Positions 47,096 to 57,548 of a stretch of DNA of 64,000 bases are shown one piece after another. A program made the translations under genes and the position numbers. The DNA is from Plotosus lineatus. Lineage: Eukaryota > Chordata > Actinopteri > Siluriformes > Plotosidae. The stretch lies in the NCBI GenBank assembly GCA_024760905.1, contig CM045750.1:16751919-16815918 (forward strand), given 5' to 3'. Position 1 is the first letter of the stretch, and the number at the start of each line of letters is the position of its first letter. The notes beneath the pieces were generated by a model that was given only the letters and a program-made list of their open reading frames with translations, did no database searches and was not told the DNA's origin.

Positions 47096-47302
47096 CAGGG
47101 TGACCCAAAAAAACAGGAATTTTTGAATTGCATATTGCTAGACATGAGCAAGTGGTAACACTGCGAGACACTGACCTTGAACAAGTAAATACTTCGCCAT
47201 GAAAGGTTAGTCATTTATTCTTAAACGGCAAGTTTTAAGGTTTCAATTACTATAAATAAAATATAGTATTGTTAAAAAGTTCCCATTTTTTGGGTCACCC
47301 TG
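47096..47302. mobile_element. mariner-type MITE, 207 bp
   Basis: Termini cagggtgacccaaaaaaac and tttttgggtcaccctg, flanked by TA. Non-coding interior. The gggtgacccaaaaa terminus is a recognised mariner style. Confidence 0.88.
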
Positions 47303-47470
47303 TATATATAACTCAACTGGGAAAAAGGAGGGGCACGTTCAGTCTGTCGTTTGCAAACAATGGATGCAGCGTCATTATGTCAGCGTACTACGTAGGTACG
47401 TCTTAACTCAAAATTTGTCTTTTTTTTTAAAAAAAACTGTAAAACAGATGAACCTATGTCGGAGAGTGTC

Positions 47471-47522
<52 letters not shown>

Positions 47523-48464
47523 GATAATATAATTTTGTTTTTGTTATGTACAGAATTGTTTTAATGTGATTATAAGTAATGTTTGTAGTATATTAAATTC
47601 ACTATGTAAATGACAAACCTAATGAAAAGGTCATGTGATACTATCACATTAAACATATGTTTTCTAACATCTTGTATAAGGAAAGTCCACCCTGAAACAC
47701 ACATAAACATGTTCATACTGAAATAACTGGAATGGGTTTTAAAAGTGGATCTCGCTGGGAAACATTGTCGATTGTTTTGAATGGAAATTTGCCAATTATC
47801 CTGCAAAGAAATCTACAAGTAGTCCCCAAGTAGTTGCCATGTTCGCCATATATTGACTGTATACAGGGATTCACCTCCTGTTTGTAAATTGTTCGCCAAT
47901 TCCTCAAAAGAATCTCACCAAAAATTATTAGAACGTCATCAACAAATTTCCCATTAGTGTCTTACCGCCTGATGACTACGTGACAAATTGTTCAAAGTCG
48001 TCAAAAAAGTGGCAGACTGCTTGTCGCCGCTTTCACCAAACGTTCACCATTAAGTAAGATGCACACCTACCTGGTCTGGTCGTAATTTAATGGTTGGTGC
48101 GGTATTATTATTTTTCTGAGATGTTAACAGTTTTCCATCTTGTTCATATCACAACTTGACGTTCCTAGAACAGTTAAAGTGTTCAATTGAGAATGTAAAG
48201 CTGTGTCACACACCATGTTTTATGTTGGACCCGAGGCACTATGTTTTCCAAGGCAATGTATTCTATTATGAGAAAAAAATTTCGAGAGCGCATCACATGG
48301 CTCATAACTTCACGTCGTCAAGGGTTCCTTGGTCCTCATTATCAGTTAAAAATGCAAACTCTAAAAATGTTGAGCTATGTGATTATTTATCTAAATCATG
48401 GGCACTGGGTTTGATAAGTCACATTATTCATGAAAAAAATGTTATAGAGGTTTTCATATTAAGG
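47303..48464. other. unassigned intronic DNA
   Basis: (TG)n(TA)n microsatellite at 47468-47518. The 168-residue frame at 48156-48662 runs into a SINE-B and is not convincing. Confidence 0.4.
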
Positions 48465-48732
48465 GTGCAAGGGAGGCTGTGGTCTGGAGGGGAACACCCT
48501 GAACAGCTCACCAGTCAATCACAGGCTTGCACATGCACAACCATTCACACTTGGGTGATTTGGATCAGCAAAATTGAAATGTCTTTCGACTGCCGGAGTA
48601 CCGGGAGGAAACATGAGGAGAACATGCAAACTCCACACAGACACGCCCTCCCCAAGCCATAAGACTCAAACCCAGGACTTTCTTGCTCTATGGACGGATG
48701 GGCTGACCACTACACCACCACCACACCGCCCA
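48465..48732 (-). mobile_element. SINE-B copy
   Basis: aacaccctgaacagctcacc, gtctttcgactgccggagta, gagaacatgcaaactccaca, ccactacaccaccaccacac. Confidence 0.86.
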
Positions 48733-49213
48733 CCTTTCAGATTCACAACAGAAAAGCCAAATACAGGTGCCAACTCACGAATATAGAAGGTGGATCTTCT
48801 GAACAGGGACATGTCAACATAATTGGAATGACGTCATCGTGAAGTGACGTCAATTACCGGTACATTCTCTAACGGAATAAAAAGGTTATTGGGCGTATTA
48901 AGAGATAAATGCCAGAATTTCTTTTTTATCTTTTTATTTATTGATGTAATTCCCAGTGTAGAAGTAGTGAAGGCATTAAACAGTGGACGCATAGCTTCAG
49001 GGTGCGGCCTAACCATACGGCAGAAAGTCAGTTCAGGAATAAGTAATCTATGAGCACAAAGGCATTGGCGGTGGTATCAGCATGAAGGTTGAAGCTTTGA
49101 AGTCTGTGCTGTTTGAGCAGAATGTTCGGGTGGGGAGGTGAGGGATCTGCACAGATCAAAGAGCTAATGTAGGTGATGTAGGAAAGCATTAACCAGTACA
49201 GTTAACCAGCATG
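48733..49213. other. unassigned intronic DNA
   Basis: No repeat or exon was recognised. Confidence 0.4.
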
Positions 49214-49290
49214 AAGGGCGGAATGGTGGTGTAGTGGTGAGCACGAAAATCCTGGGTTCAAGGCCCTCTATGTCAAGTTTGCATGTTAAT
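49214..49290 (+). mobile_element. SINE-B head fragment
   Basis: ggcggaatggtggtgtagtg, gagcacgaaaatcctgggtt, caagtttgcatgtt, then it breaks off. Confidence 0.7.
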
Positions 49291-49324
49291 TACATTTTAT
49301 CGTTCATTATATTATATTGATTTA

Positions 49325-49508
49325 AAACTCTGCATTGAGCTCATCCAAAGTCATCACACACACACTCAGTGGACAGCGAGCAGTTAGGGGTTAGGTGCCT
49401 TGCTCATGGCCATTTCGGCTGTGAAGGTGGAACAAAGGGTGGTTCTCACTTCCCCCATTACTACACAAACCAGCAACCTTTTGGTTCCAAACCTGCCACA
49501 GCTGCCTC
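49325..49508 (-). mobile_element. SINE-D copy
   Basis: attgagctcatccaaagtca, gttaggggttaggtgccttg, ctcacttcccccattactac, box-B side ccagcaaccttttggttcca. A tRNA-derived family with the cctaacccctaa...gagcaaggc signature. Confidence 0.8.
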
Positions 49509-49569
49509 CAATCTCAACCCATCCTGGTCTGCCTCCCTAATTAATGAAGAATTGGGGGAGCTGCAGCCC

Positions 49570-49745
49570 AACGCTTATAAAAGCGGGTTTGAGACTGAAA
49601 GGCCGCTGGTTTGAATCCCAAACAAGCCCGAAAATGGGTGACAGTGGACTAGTGAGCTGTGCCTTCCCTTCCTCCACCTTCATAGCTGAAGTTCCCTTGA
49701 GCAAGGCACCTTACCACAACTACTCTATGGGAGCCCCAAAGTGAG
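49570..49745 (+). mobile_element. SINE-D copy, inverted relative to the previous
   Basis: gaaaggccgctggtttgaatccc, agtgagctgtgccttccctt, gttcccttgagcaaggcacc. It ends before the distal tail. Confidence 0.75.
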
Positions 49746-49747
49746 CG

Positions 49748-50006
49748 CACACATGCCTCCATGATGTGGCATTTCATGTGTGTCCAACTGGGAAGCGATC
49801 CTGGGGTCGACCCAGAACACGCTACAGGGATTATGTCGCTTGGCTGGTCTGAGAATGCCTCGGTGTTCCTCGGAAGAGCTGGAGGAAGTGGTTGGAGGAG
49901 GGAAGTCTGGACCTCATTGCCTCGGCTGTTGCCCCCACGAACTTGAAACAAGCAGAAGAAGATGGCGATGATGATGATGATGAGGATGATGATGATGATG
50001 ATCATC
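49748..50006 (+). mobile_element. Rex3-like LINE 3' end with (GATGAT)n
   Basis: gtccaactgggaagcgatcc, gtctgagaatgcctcggtgt, gaagagctggaggaagtggt, then gaagaagatggcgatgatga and an expanded GAT run. A GATG-type tail is a known Rex3 trait. Confidence 0.85.
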
Positions 50007-50040
50007 AGCTTGTTTACATAAATCTTGTATACTTTCACAT

Positions 50041-50380
50041 ATGGGGCATTGATGGCCTTGTGTTCCGGTGCTGGATTACTGATCCCAAAGTCGAGAGTTT
50101 AAGCCCCACCCTCAGCAGCTTGTCACTGTCCCCCTAGTGCAGCTAATTGGGCTATCACAGGCCGGCCATGACTCTCACAGTCTATGGTGTGAGGCTGTAA
50201 AAGAACCATTGCTGACTTTCATCAAGAGGAGGCTGCAACGCCATCAGTGTGTTTCTGCCCTATAATGGTCTGGCGAGCTGTCCAGGGTGTACTCTGCCCC
50301 TGCCCAGAGATGGGCGCCAGCCTTCCCTGCAACCCTAATTTGGATTACACGGTTCAGAAAATGAATGAATGAAAGAATGC
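50041..50380 (+). mobile_element. SINE-A head with SINE-B-type tail
   Basis: ggtgctggattactgatccc, box-B-like gagagtttaagcccc, cagtctatggtgtgaggctg, then gctgtccagggtgtactctg and ggttcagaaaatgaatgaat. Confidence 0.88.
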
Positions 50381-50676
50381 TTTCGAATATCACAAATTAA
50401 TTATAAAACTTTCTGTGCAGTTTTTTTCAGGGTGGACTTTTAAAGGAATATGGGTTTAAACCTGCCATTAGATATTCAATGTAAATTATATGTCTGTTTC
50501 TTCTGAATGTATGTAAAGCACCTCAAATTTTAAAACTGTATAATTCTATATGCTGTGACTGTGTGAGAGTTACTGCAGTGTAATCTTGTACCTGTAACAG
50601 GTCTCCATGTATCTTAATGGTTGTGCTACTGTGAATTGTGCTGTACCTCTTTCTGTCTTTTCCTGATTTATTGTAG

Positions 50677-50736
50677 GAGCCCATGCTAAAAAACAGGGTG
50701 AAGATTTAGCCGATAATGACGGAGATGAAGATGAAG
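50677..50736 (+). CDS. nlgn3: neuroligin-3 alternative exon at splice site A (acidic insert)
   Basis: 60 nt between gatttattgtag and gtattc. With the preceding phase-1 G it reads GAHAKKQGEDLADNDGDEDE and leaves one G for the next codon. This is almost the known neuroligin-3 splice-site-A insert (GSGAKKQGED... in mammals, from memory), and it is the best proof that the gene is nlgn3. Nine of the 20 residues are Asp or Glu. It is symmetric (phase 1-1), so all four combinations with the basic exon at 29810 keep frame. The following constitutive exon, which should begin near (D)IRDSG, was not seen before the window ends. An internal gtgatgaag after the donor is not needed. Confidence 0.95.
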
Positions 50737-50932
50737 GTATTCTTTTTGGTGATGAAGGTGGCAGCATGTCTCTGAATTTTGCCGGGTTTCTTTTCGCCCC
50801 CAGTACTACCTGAATGAAACTTTTGATATTCCTCATTATCATGACCCAGCACATCAACACATTGAGGGCAAAGGGGATTGAATAGGATTTTGCTTTCAGT
50901 TTGTCCTGAAAATATTTATTTTCTAGTTGTTT

Positions 50933-50937
<5 letters not shown>

Positions 50938-50983
<46 letters not shown>

Positions 50984-50984
50984 G
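50938..50984. repeat. (TTA)n microsatellite
   Basis: About 15 TTA units directly 5' of a SINE-B. Confidence 0.95.
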
Positions 50985-51335
50985 AACTAACACTGTGGTG
51001 TAGTGGTTAGCAACTTGGTCCTGGGTTTGAGTTCCATGCTCTGTCGTATCTGTGTGGAGTTTGCATGATCTCCTTGTGCGCGCGCGGGGGGGGTAGGGGT
51101 GTTCCCTTCTTTCCTCTGGTTTTCTTCTACAGTTCAAATACATGCACATGAGGCTAATTGGCGGTTTCATATTGCCCCTAGGTGTGAGTGTGAATGTAAA
51201 TTGATTGTTTGTATGTTTGTCTGCGATGGTCTGCAAGCTGTTCAGGGTGTACTGTACTCCAGTTTTGTCCGCAGTTGGCTGAGAGAGGCTCCAGCCTCCT
51301 CATGACCTTAATAGGAATGTGGCTCAGCAAATTAA
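50985..51335 (+). mobile_element. SINE-B copy
   Basis: cactgtggtgtagtggttag, cctgggtttgagttcc, gcgcgcgcggggggggtagg, gagagaggctccagcctcct, then (AAT)n. Confidence 0.88.
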
Positions 51336-51348
51336 TACCAATAATAAC

Positions 51349-51396
<48 letters not shown>

Positions 51397-51398
51397 TC
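51336..51398. repeat. (AAT)n microsatellite
   Basis: AAT units joining a + SINE-B end to a minus tail fragment. Confidence 0.95.
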
Positions 51399-51513
51399 AT
51401 TTTCTGAACCACTTAATCCTAATTAGGGTCGTAGGGAGGCTGGCGTCTAACTCAGTCGACACTGGGTGAGGGTGGGATACACCCTGGACAGCTCGCCAGG
51501 CCATCATAGGGCA
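51399..51513 (-). mobile_element. SINE-A/B tail fragment
   Basis: cattttctgaaccacttaat to cgccaggccatcatagggca. The head is missing, so the SINE family cannot be decided. Confidence 0.75.
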
Positions 51514-51530
51514 ATAATAATAATAATATT

Positions 51531-51983
51531 AGAGGGATCCCTCACTTTCTACGGTTAATTGGGACCGAGACTCCCCACGACCGCCAATTTCCGCAAAGTA
51601 GGATCGACATGTATATGTGTATATAATATCAATAAATACATATTTAGTGTTATAAATGCTTATAATAACAATTAAACATTCAAAAATAATTCATAAGATG
51701 TAAATAAAATATAAATACACATACACATAGGTGCGCACCTCACATAAAAATGTAAGTAGTTTTGATTCCTTATTTTAAAAAAAAAACAACTCATTGTTTT
51801 TAGTTTGTTTGTTTTTGTTTGTATTTATGATTTTTTGCATAATTGACCTTGTTTTGTGACATTTTCCTTAACTTTTTCTCCTATTCTTACTGAATTTCCT
51901 TATTTTTTAATTTTGTGAATATTATATTATAGTGTAATAACATGAAGCCACATGAATTGAAGTGCGAAGTAGCGAGGGATCCC

Positions 51984-51986
<3 letters not shown>
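51531..51986 (-). mobile_element. T1 element, copy 11, inside (AAT)n
   Basis: gagggatccctcactttcta to gaagtagcgagggatcccta. AAT units lie on both sides (51514-51530 and 51985-52020), so it transposed into the microsatellite. Confidence 0.9.
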
Positions 51987-52020
<34 letters not shown>

Positions 52021-52024
<4 letters not shown>

Positions 52025-52449
52025 GATTTGACTTCATATTAATAATAATTTATTAACTACATTTGAAATTTCTTGAAAGTCAGTTGCTGATATAACTTAA
52101 ATAAAAGTATTCATAATAATTATTGATCTGAAACGTCACCTAGATGTTAGAAGACAAATACTATAAAGGGAGTGAAGATATTAGCAAGTGCTGGCATGAA
52201 GCTCAAGAAAACATCCATGAAAGACATCTCAGCTTGTAATCTCTGTTTGAGGTGGGACAAAATATTGTAATACGTATTGATTTGAGCTGAGAATTTAATC
52301 ATGCTTTGATTTTAAAATTAGTGATTATACCCTAAAAAAATGAACACTTACTACCCGTGTACACCAAGCATTTCTGAGACACTCACGCACAAACACGTTT
52401 ATCTGGTACAAACAACCATCCCACTGTGTTTCTATTTATTTACTTAAGA
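52021..52449. other. unassigned intronic DNA
   Basis: AT-rich; no feature recognised. Confidence 0.4.
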
Positions 52450-52739
52450 TATACTGCATTAGTCCTGCGAGGGAAATCACTGCTACTGCTGCATTTAACC
52501 CATCCAAAGTGAACACACACACTTGGAGCAGTGGGCTGCCACTACACATTGGGGACGCCTGGAGAGAAATTAGGGGTTAGGTACCTTGCTCAAAGGCAAT
52601 TCAGCCATTTATGTGGAGGAAGGGAAAGTGCAGCTCACTTCCCACCACCAGACATTTTTCCTGCAGGTTCTGGAATCAAACTAGCGACCTTTAAGTCCCA
52701 AAGCCTCTTCTCCAACCATTAGTTCTACGGCTGCCCCAA
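52450..52739 (-). mobile_element. SINE-D copy, near full length
   Basis: On the minus strand: ggggcagccgtagaactaatgg, ggtcgctagtttgattcc, gtgagctgcactttcccttc, cctttgagcaaggtacctaac, 3' end near aatgcagtata. Confidence 0.88.
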
Positions 52740-52865
52740 ATGTCTAATCTGATCTGCATCTAATTGAATCTATGCATTATGTTGCTGTCACATGATTGGC
52801 TGACTGAAAAAATGACTTGAAATCGTAGATTCGTAGTTTTTCTTTAACAGCAGGTCATGTACTTC

Positions 52866-53211
52866 GGCAGTGGTGGTCTAGTGGTATAGGGCGCTGGATC
52901 GCTGAGCCAAAGGTTGGGGGTTCAAGTCCCACTCTCCACAAGGTTGCCACTGTCCCCCCAGTGCAGCTAACTGGGTTATCAAAGGCGGGCCATGTCTCTC
53001 ACTGTCTATGGTGAGAGGCATGTAAAAGAACCATTGCTGACTTTCATAAAGAGTAGCTGCAAAGTCGTCAGCGTGTTTCTGTCCCTTGCTAAAGGGTTGT
53101 GACAGGAAGGGCATCCGACATAAAAACCTCTGACAAATCAAATGTGCGAATCAGATGATTCGCTGTGGCGAATCTCGAGAAAAAAAAAAACCCGAAAGAT
53201 AGACAGACAGA
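52866..53211 (+). mobile_element. SINE-A copy with RTE-type tail, complete
   Basis: Head ggcagtggtggtctagtggt, box-B-like gggttcaagtccc, body ggttatcaaaggcgggccat, tail gattcgctgtggcgaatctc...cccgaaag. Perfect 10-bp duplication catgtacttc at 52856-52865 and 53212-53221. Confidence 0.93.
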
Positions 53212-53324
53212 CATGTACTTCATGCAACATCTAGGTTCGATTTAGAATTGACTGCTACCATTGTGGGAAGAAAGAACATACTCCCCCCTTCAGTTCTTAA
53301 AAAACAGGTGGAGAATAACATAGT

Positions 53325-53454
53325 ACACCTGAGCCTCGAGACTCATCACAGCCAGAGCTTATCCTTATCCTGGATACTGAACTGCCAGGAGTTCAACTTG
53401 TCCGGGATGGGACAGCCTCAAGTTACTTTCCCACTATTTTTTTTGTAATGGTAA

Positions 53455-53525
<71 letters not shown>

Positions 53526-53688
53526 ATATAATATAATATAATATAATATAATATACATGCCTGCCGGATTGACAGACACACACTTTGGCTAAAACCTTAC
53601 CGGAGGCTTCGCACTTTGGAGTCTATCAGGGATTCAAACTCACAACCTCTGAATCACGAGCCCAGTACACCATCGACCCCACAGTGAC
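53325..53688 (-). mobile_element. SINE-C copy split by a TA microsatellite
   Basis: aactgccaggagttcaactt, gtccgggatgggacagcctc, (TA)n at 53456-53520 with ATAAT units to 53553, then gggattcaaactcacaacct and ccagtacaccatcgaccccac. Confidence 0.85.
53456..53553. repeat. (TA)n(ATAAT)n microsatellite in SINE-C
   Basis: The expansion lies where intact SINE-C reads acccatttatactgctgg. Confidence 0.95.
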
Positions 53689-53717
53689 AATAACCTCACG
53701 TAAATATTTTCTCTCTC

Positions 53718-54066
53718 ACTTAGTTGATGAACCACTTAATCCTACTATGGTTGGACTAGGCTGGAGCCTATCTCTGTTCACTCTAGGCAGGATACACCCT
53801 GAAAACCTTGTCAAACCATTGCAGGACCAACATGTACAACCGTTCACATTCATACTCGCACTCACACCTAAGTGGTGGTTTGGAACAGCCGGTTAGCCTC
53901 CGTTGCACATGTTCGGACTGAGTGAGGAAACAGGACTATCCAGAGAGGAAACCCACACAAGCATGGGGAGAACATGCAGAATCCACACAGAGATGCCCTC
54001 ATCGAGTCTGAGACTCAAACTCAGGACCTTCTTGTTGTTAGCATGACGTGCAAAACACTACACACC
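53718..54066 (-). mobile_element. SINE-B copy
   Basis: gatgaaccacttaatcctac, cctatctctgttcactctag, agcatggggagaacatgcag, ctcaaactcaggaccttctt. Confidence 0.88.
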
Positions 54067-54234
54067 TGTTTCCTATAAGCATTTCCTGTTCCATGTCCTT
54101 TATTTATTTATTGATTGATTCATTGATTGATTGGAAAACTTTTGATCCCCATCTACCATTACATCAGTTTATTGATGCCTGAGGAGATTAACTTATGGAC
54201 AGCTCCCTTAAGATCCCACCTTTAGGTTTCTATG

Positions 54235-54375
54235 GGGGTAGTGGTGGCTCCGTGGATAATGCTCTGGAATGCTGATCAGAAGGTGATGGGTTCAAGCCCT
54301 ACTCCTACCAAGCTATCACCATTGGGCCCTTGAGTAAAACCCTTAACCTTCTGCTACTCACTCGTATAATTGATA
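54235..54375 (+). mobile_element. fifth SINE type, 5' part
   Basis: tagtggtggctccgtggataatg, box-B-like gggttcaagccct, gggcccttgagtaaaaccct. A tRNA-like head distinct from A-D, similar to SINEs common in fish. The 3' part is replaced by a SINE-A fragment. Confidence 0.7.
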
Positions 54376-54397
54376 ACAAAAGGCACTTCTGTCTCAC

Positions 54398-54642
54398 CCC
54401 CAGTGCAGCTAACTGGGTTATCAAAGGCCAGCCATGTCTGTCAGTGTCTTTGGTGTGAGGGATGTTAAAAAAAACATTTCTGACATTCATCAAGAGTAGG
54501 CTGTGTAGCTGTCAGCATATTTTCACCCTGCAAAGGCCTGGTGATCTGTCCAGGGTGGATTCTGCCTTCACCCAGAGTTGGTTGAGATGGGTGCCAGCCT
54601 CCCTGTGACCCTAATTAGGATGAAATAGCTCAGAAAATGAAT
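54398..54642 (+). mobile_element. SINE-A fragment with SINE-B-type tail
   Basis: cagtgcagctaactgggttat to gctcagaaaatgaatgaatg. The tRNA-like head is missing. Confidence 0.85.
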
Positions 54643-54647
54643 GAATG

Positions 54648-54917
54648 ACTTCTGTCTCACAACAAGAACATCCTGGGTTCAAACATTTGTTTCCAGTCAG
54701 GCCATTTGTGGTACTCCGGTGTCCTCCTTTCAAACAAAGATTTAAGCAAACGATATATCCTTAGTGCGAATGTAAGTGTGAATGGTTGTGTGTGGTAGTC
54801 CTGCAATGGTCTGGCATTCTGTTCAGGGTGTACACCACCTATGCCGAGTATCAGCTGAGATAGGCCCCAGCCTCCCCATGACCCTAGTAGGATTAAGCTG
54901 TTTGGTGAATGACAGAA
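54648..54917 (+). mobile_element. SINE-B copy
   Basis: ctgtctcacaacaagaacat, tggtactccggtgtcctcct, gctgagataggccccagcct. It abuts the preceding element. Confidence 0.85.
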
Positions 54918-54937
54918 TGAGTGAGCTTGGTACATAG

Positions 54938-55210
54938 CCGAGTACTGGAGCTCTTTACTCATGCAAATGCCATAAAGCATGGGTTCAAGTCCCGGCTGAG
55001 CTTGGTGAGTGCATCGCTGTGTGGAATTTGCATGTTGTCCTCGTGCTTGAGGGGGGACTCCGGATACTGCGCGTTCTCTCTGGGCACTCAGGTTTCCTCT
55101 GTCAGTCCGGATACATGCACATCAGGATAATTGGACCTCGGTGTGTTGAGAGTGTAACTTACCTTCACCCAGTTGGCTGAGAGAGGCTCCTTAGTAGGAT
55201 GAGTTAGAAG
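54938..55210 (+). mobile_element. SINE-B copy
   Basis: gcatgggttcaagtcccggc, gctgtgtggaatttgcatgt, tcaggtttcctctgtcagtc, gttggctgagagaggctcct. Confidence 0.83.
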
Positions 55211-55625
55211 ATGGTGGTTTAAATTGGAGTTTATCTTAATGACTGCAAGTTCCATGTATCACAAGGCATTTGTGGTGATGTACTGTGATTAACTTTCACC
55301 AAACATAGCACTGTGCATCATGACCAAACATTTCCACCTCGTATTAAATGCTCATATTCTTTTTGTAGTGAACAAGAAGAGTTTTTTATTCCCTTCCATG
55401 TAAGAAATACTTGTTCTGTCTTTTTTCTGGTTGCCCTGTCACGTACATAAATATTCAGTGTGCTTACAGAGGCCTGTGGGTCACATGATGCAGCTCTTTG
55501 GGTTTTTCTTTATAGCTCTGACAAATAAATGGTTTGACCTTGGACTGAATTTGCTGGGCCCTCCATTTGTAAACAGTCCTCCTTACTGTAGACTAGTGAA
55601 TTTTAAATTGCTTGGAGATGGCCTT
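55211..55625. other. unassigned intronic DNA
   Basis: No repeat or exon was recognised. Confidence 0.4.
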
Positions 55626-55915
55626 AGGGCAGCATAGTGGTGTAGTAGTTAGCACATCCACCTCACAGCAATAAAGTCTTAGGTTTGAGTCCTGGGCTCG
55701 GCAAGGGTGTTTCTGTGTTGAGTATGCATGTTCTCGCTGTGCTGCCTGGGTTTTCCTCCGCGTACTCCGACGTTCTCCCAGAGTTCAAAGACGTGTGCAT
55801 TAAGGCCAATTGGCTGTTCCAGGTTGCTGATTGTTGATTGTGTGTTCTGACCCTGCATTGGTTTGGGGAGCTGTACAAGTTGTACCATACCTTCTCCAGT
55901 AATGGCTGAGGTCAT
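55626..55915 (+). mobile_element. SINE-B copy
   Basis: gcatagtggtgtagtagtta, cctcacagcaataaagtctt, gtttgagtcctgggctcggc, ccgcgtactccgacgttctc. The tail fades at gtaatggctgaggtc. Confidence 0.88.
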
Positions 55916-56002
55916 GGCTGATGTTCTTTCTTCCTGACCTGACAAAGATACACCTGAGTGATCCAGAACAGACAGGTCGAAATTTCTGTTTTTTTAAAGG
56001 TA

Positions 56003-56902
56003 CAGTGGTACCTCACTTCCCATCCGTTCCTGCGCCTTTTTCGTAACCTGCATTTTTCGTAAGTTGAACCACATTTTACCTGTAAAACGCGTGACTCGTT
56101 CCAAGGCTCCCAATACTACCCCATAAACCCTTTAAAATTTATAAAAGTGAACCAATTTTGTATGAAATATGTGTTAAAAGTAAAACAAAATTATTTACGT
56201 TTTTTTAAATCTCTCGAACCACCCATGCGACGCTTTAAAGTCCAGGGATTGCTGGTCTGAAGAACCCTCACCCCCACCCTCCTTCACGAGGTCCTTAAAT
56301 ATGGTGGTTGCTTTTTCCAAAATAATCACCTCCGTCACTGTATCTCCACTTTTAATGCCTCCTTCTGCTTCAATATCGTTCCGATTGTAGAGGGGTGTCG
56401 GCCATACTCCTTTGCGATTTCACTCAACCGAATCCCACTTTCAGATTTTTTTATCATGTCCTCTTTTACTTTTATTGATAACGGAGCCTCTTCTTCTTTG
56501 CAGTCTCACCGGGAATCACTTTCTTGGGGCTCATGATTAATAACGAAAAATAACGCTGCAATAAGCACACTCAATAAAACTCACGAACGAACAGTACAAC
56601 TCTCCTTCACACGTGTGTCGAACAATGGGTCGAAGGCACACGAAAAGCATTATGGGTACAGTACTATATTATAGAGATTCAGCTCCCTCCTAGCCAATGG
56701 GAGGCCAGCGGGGTGGGGTTTTGGGAGACAACCAATTGGACATTCGCGCATTGTTTGAATGTCTGAATGGTGCGTTTGAATTTTTAAGATGGCGCTTTCG
56801 TAACGTGAACTTGTTTCGTATCCAGAGAAAAATTTTAGGAAAATGCGTTTCGTAACCTGAATTTTTCGTTTGGTGAGACTTTTGTAAAGTGAGGTACCAC
56901 TG
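56003..56902 (-). mobile_element. T2 Tigger-like element, copy 3, with broken transposase start
   Basis: 900 bp between TA dinucleotides. Termini are cagtggtacctcacttccc and gtaaagtgaggtaccactg. On the minus strand a frame starts at about 56535 with MSPKKVIPGETAKKKR, is broken by stops and frameshifts, then reads GIRLSEIAKEYGRHPSTIG (helix-turn-helix) and, after another shift, FKASHGWFERFKK. These match the N-terminal DNA-binding part of Tigger/CENP-B-like transposases. The catalytic domain is absent: a non-autonomous derivative. Confidence 0.88.
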
Positions 56903-57017
56903 TAGTTAAATTTATCAAACACCCTTGTGTGTCTCATTACTAAGACCTGCTGCTCTTAAAGGAAACTGATTGCAAAATGAAAAAAAAAAAAAAAATTAGG
57001 AAAAGTGAAATCTCATG

Positions 57018-57130
57018 TTCATGTGTGGGTTTCCTTCAGGTACTCTGGTTTCCTCCTACAGTCTAAAGACATGCACATTAGATAATAGTGATTGTTCCAA
57101 ATTGCCCAATAGGCATGAGTATAAATAGTT
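57018..57130 (+). mobile_element. SINE-B middle fragment
   Basis: gtgggtttccttcaggtact, cctacagtctaaagacatgc, caaattgcccaataggcatg. Confidence 0.78.
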
Positions 57131-57239
57131 GTGATTTGTATCCCATTACCGTAAATCGTGTAGAGTTTGAGACATCTAGTAATAATTTTTCCAACTTTAA
57201 CCTTGTTTATTGGATTTCTGTACATAATATTGAATAGAG

Positions 57240-57548
57240 CATTCATTCATTTTCTGAATCGCTTAATCCTAATTAAGGTCATGCTGAGGCTGGTTCGCAT
57301 GTGAGCCGACTCTGGACAAGGTTAGTGCACACCCTCACTGATGGCTATGCAGCCTACTCTTTATGAAAGTCGGCAATTTTTCTTTTACATTCTTCTCACT
57401 AAAGACAGGGAGAGACGAGGCCGGCCTTTGATAACCCAGTTAGCTGCACTGGGAGGAAAGACCAGTGACAATCCATTGATAGTTTGGTTTGAACTTCCAA
57501 ATTGGGATCAGTAATCCAACACCCTACCACTTGGCCACTACTGCTTTT
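57240..57548 (-). mobile_element. SINE-A head with SINE-B-type tail, diverged
   Basis: cattcattttctgaatcgct, gctatgcagcctactcttta, ataacccagttagctgcactg, gatcagtaatccaacaccct. Confidence 0.85.

Larger units (their letters stand above)
29870..50676 (+). other. nlgn3: nlgn3 intron between the two splice-site-A exons
   Basis: 20,807 bp, starting gtatgt and ending ttcctgatttattgtag. It is filled with SINEs, T1, T2, Tc1, mariner and hAT elements listed separately. No further coding exon was recognised. Confidence 0.85.

Noticed and set aside
48156..48662. 168-residue + frame
   Set aside because: Half lies in a SINE-B read backwards; the rest has no recognisable domain or splice context.
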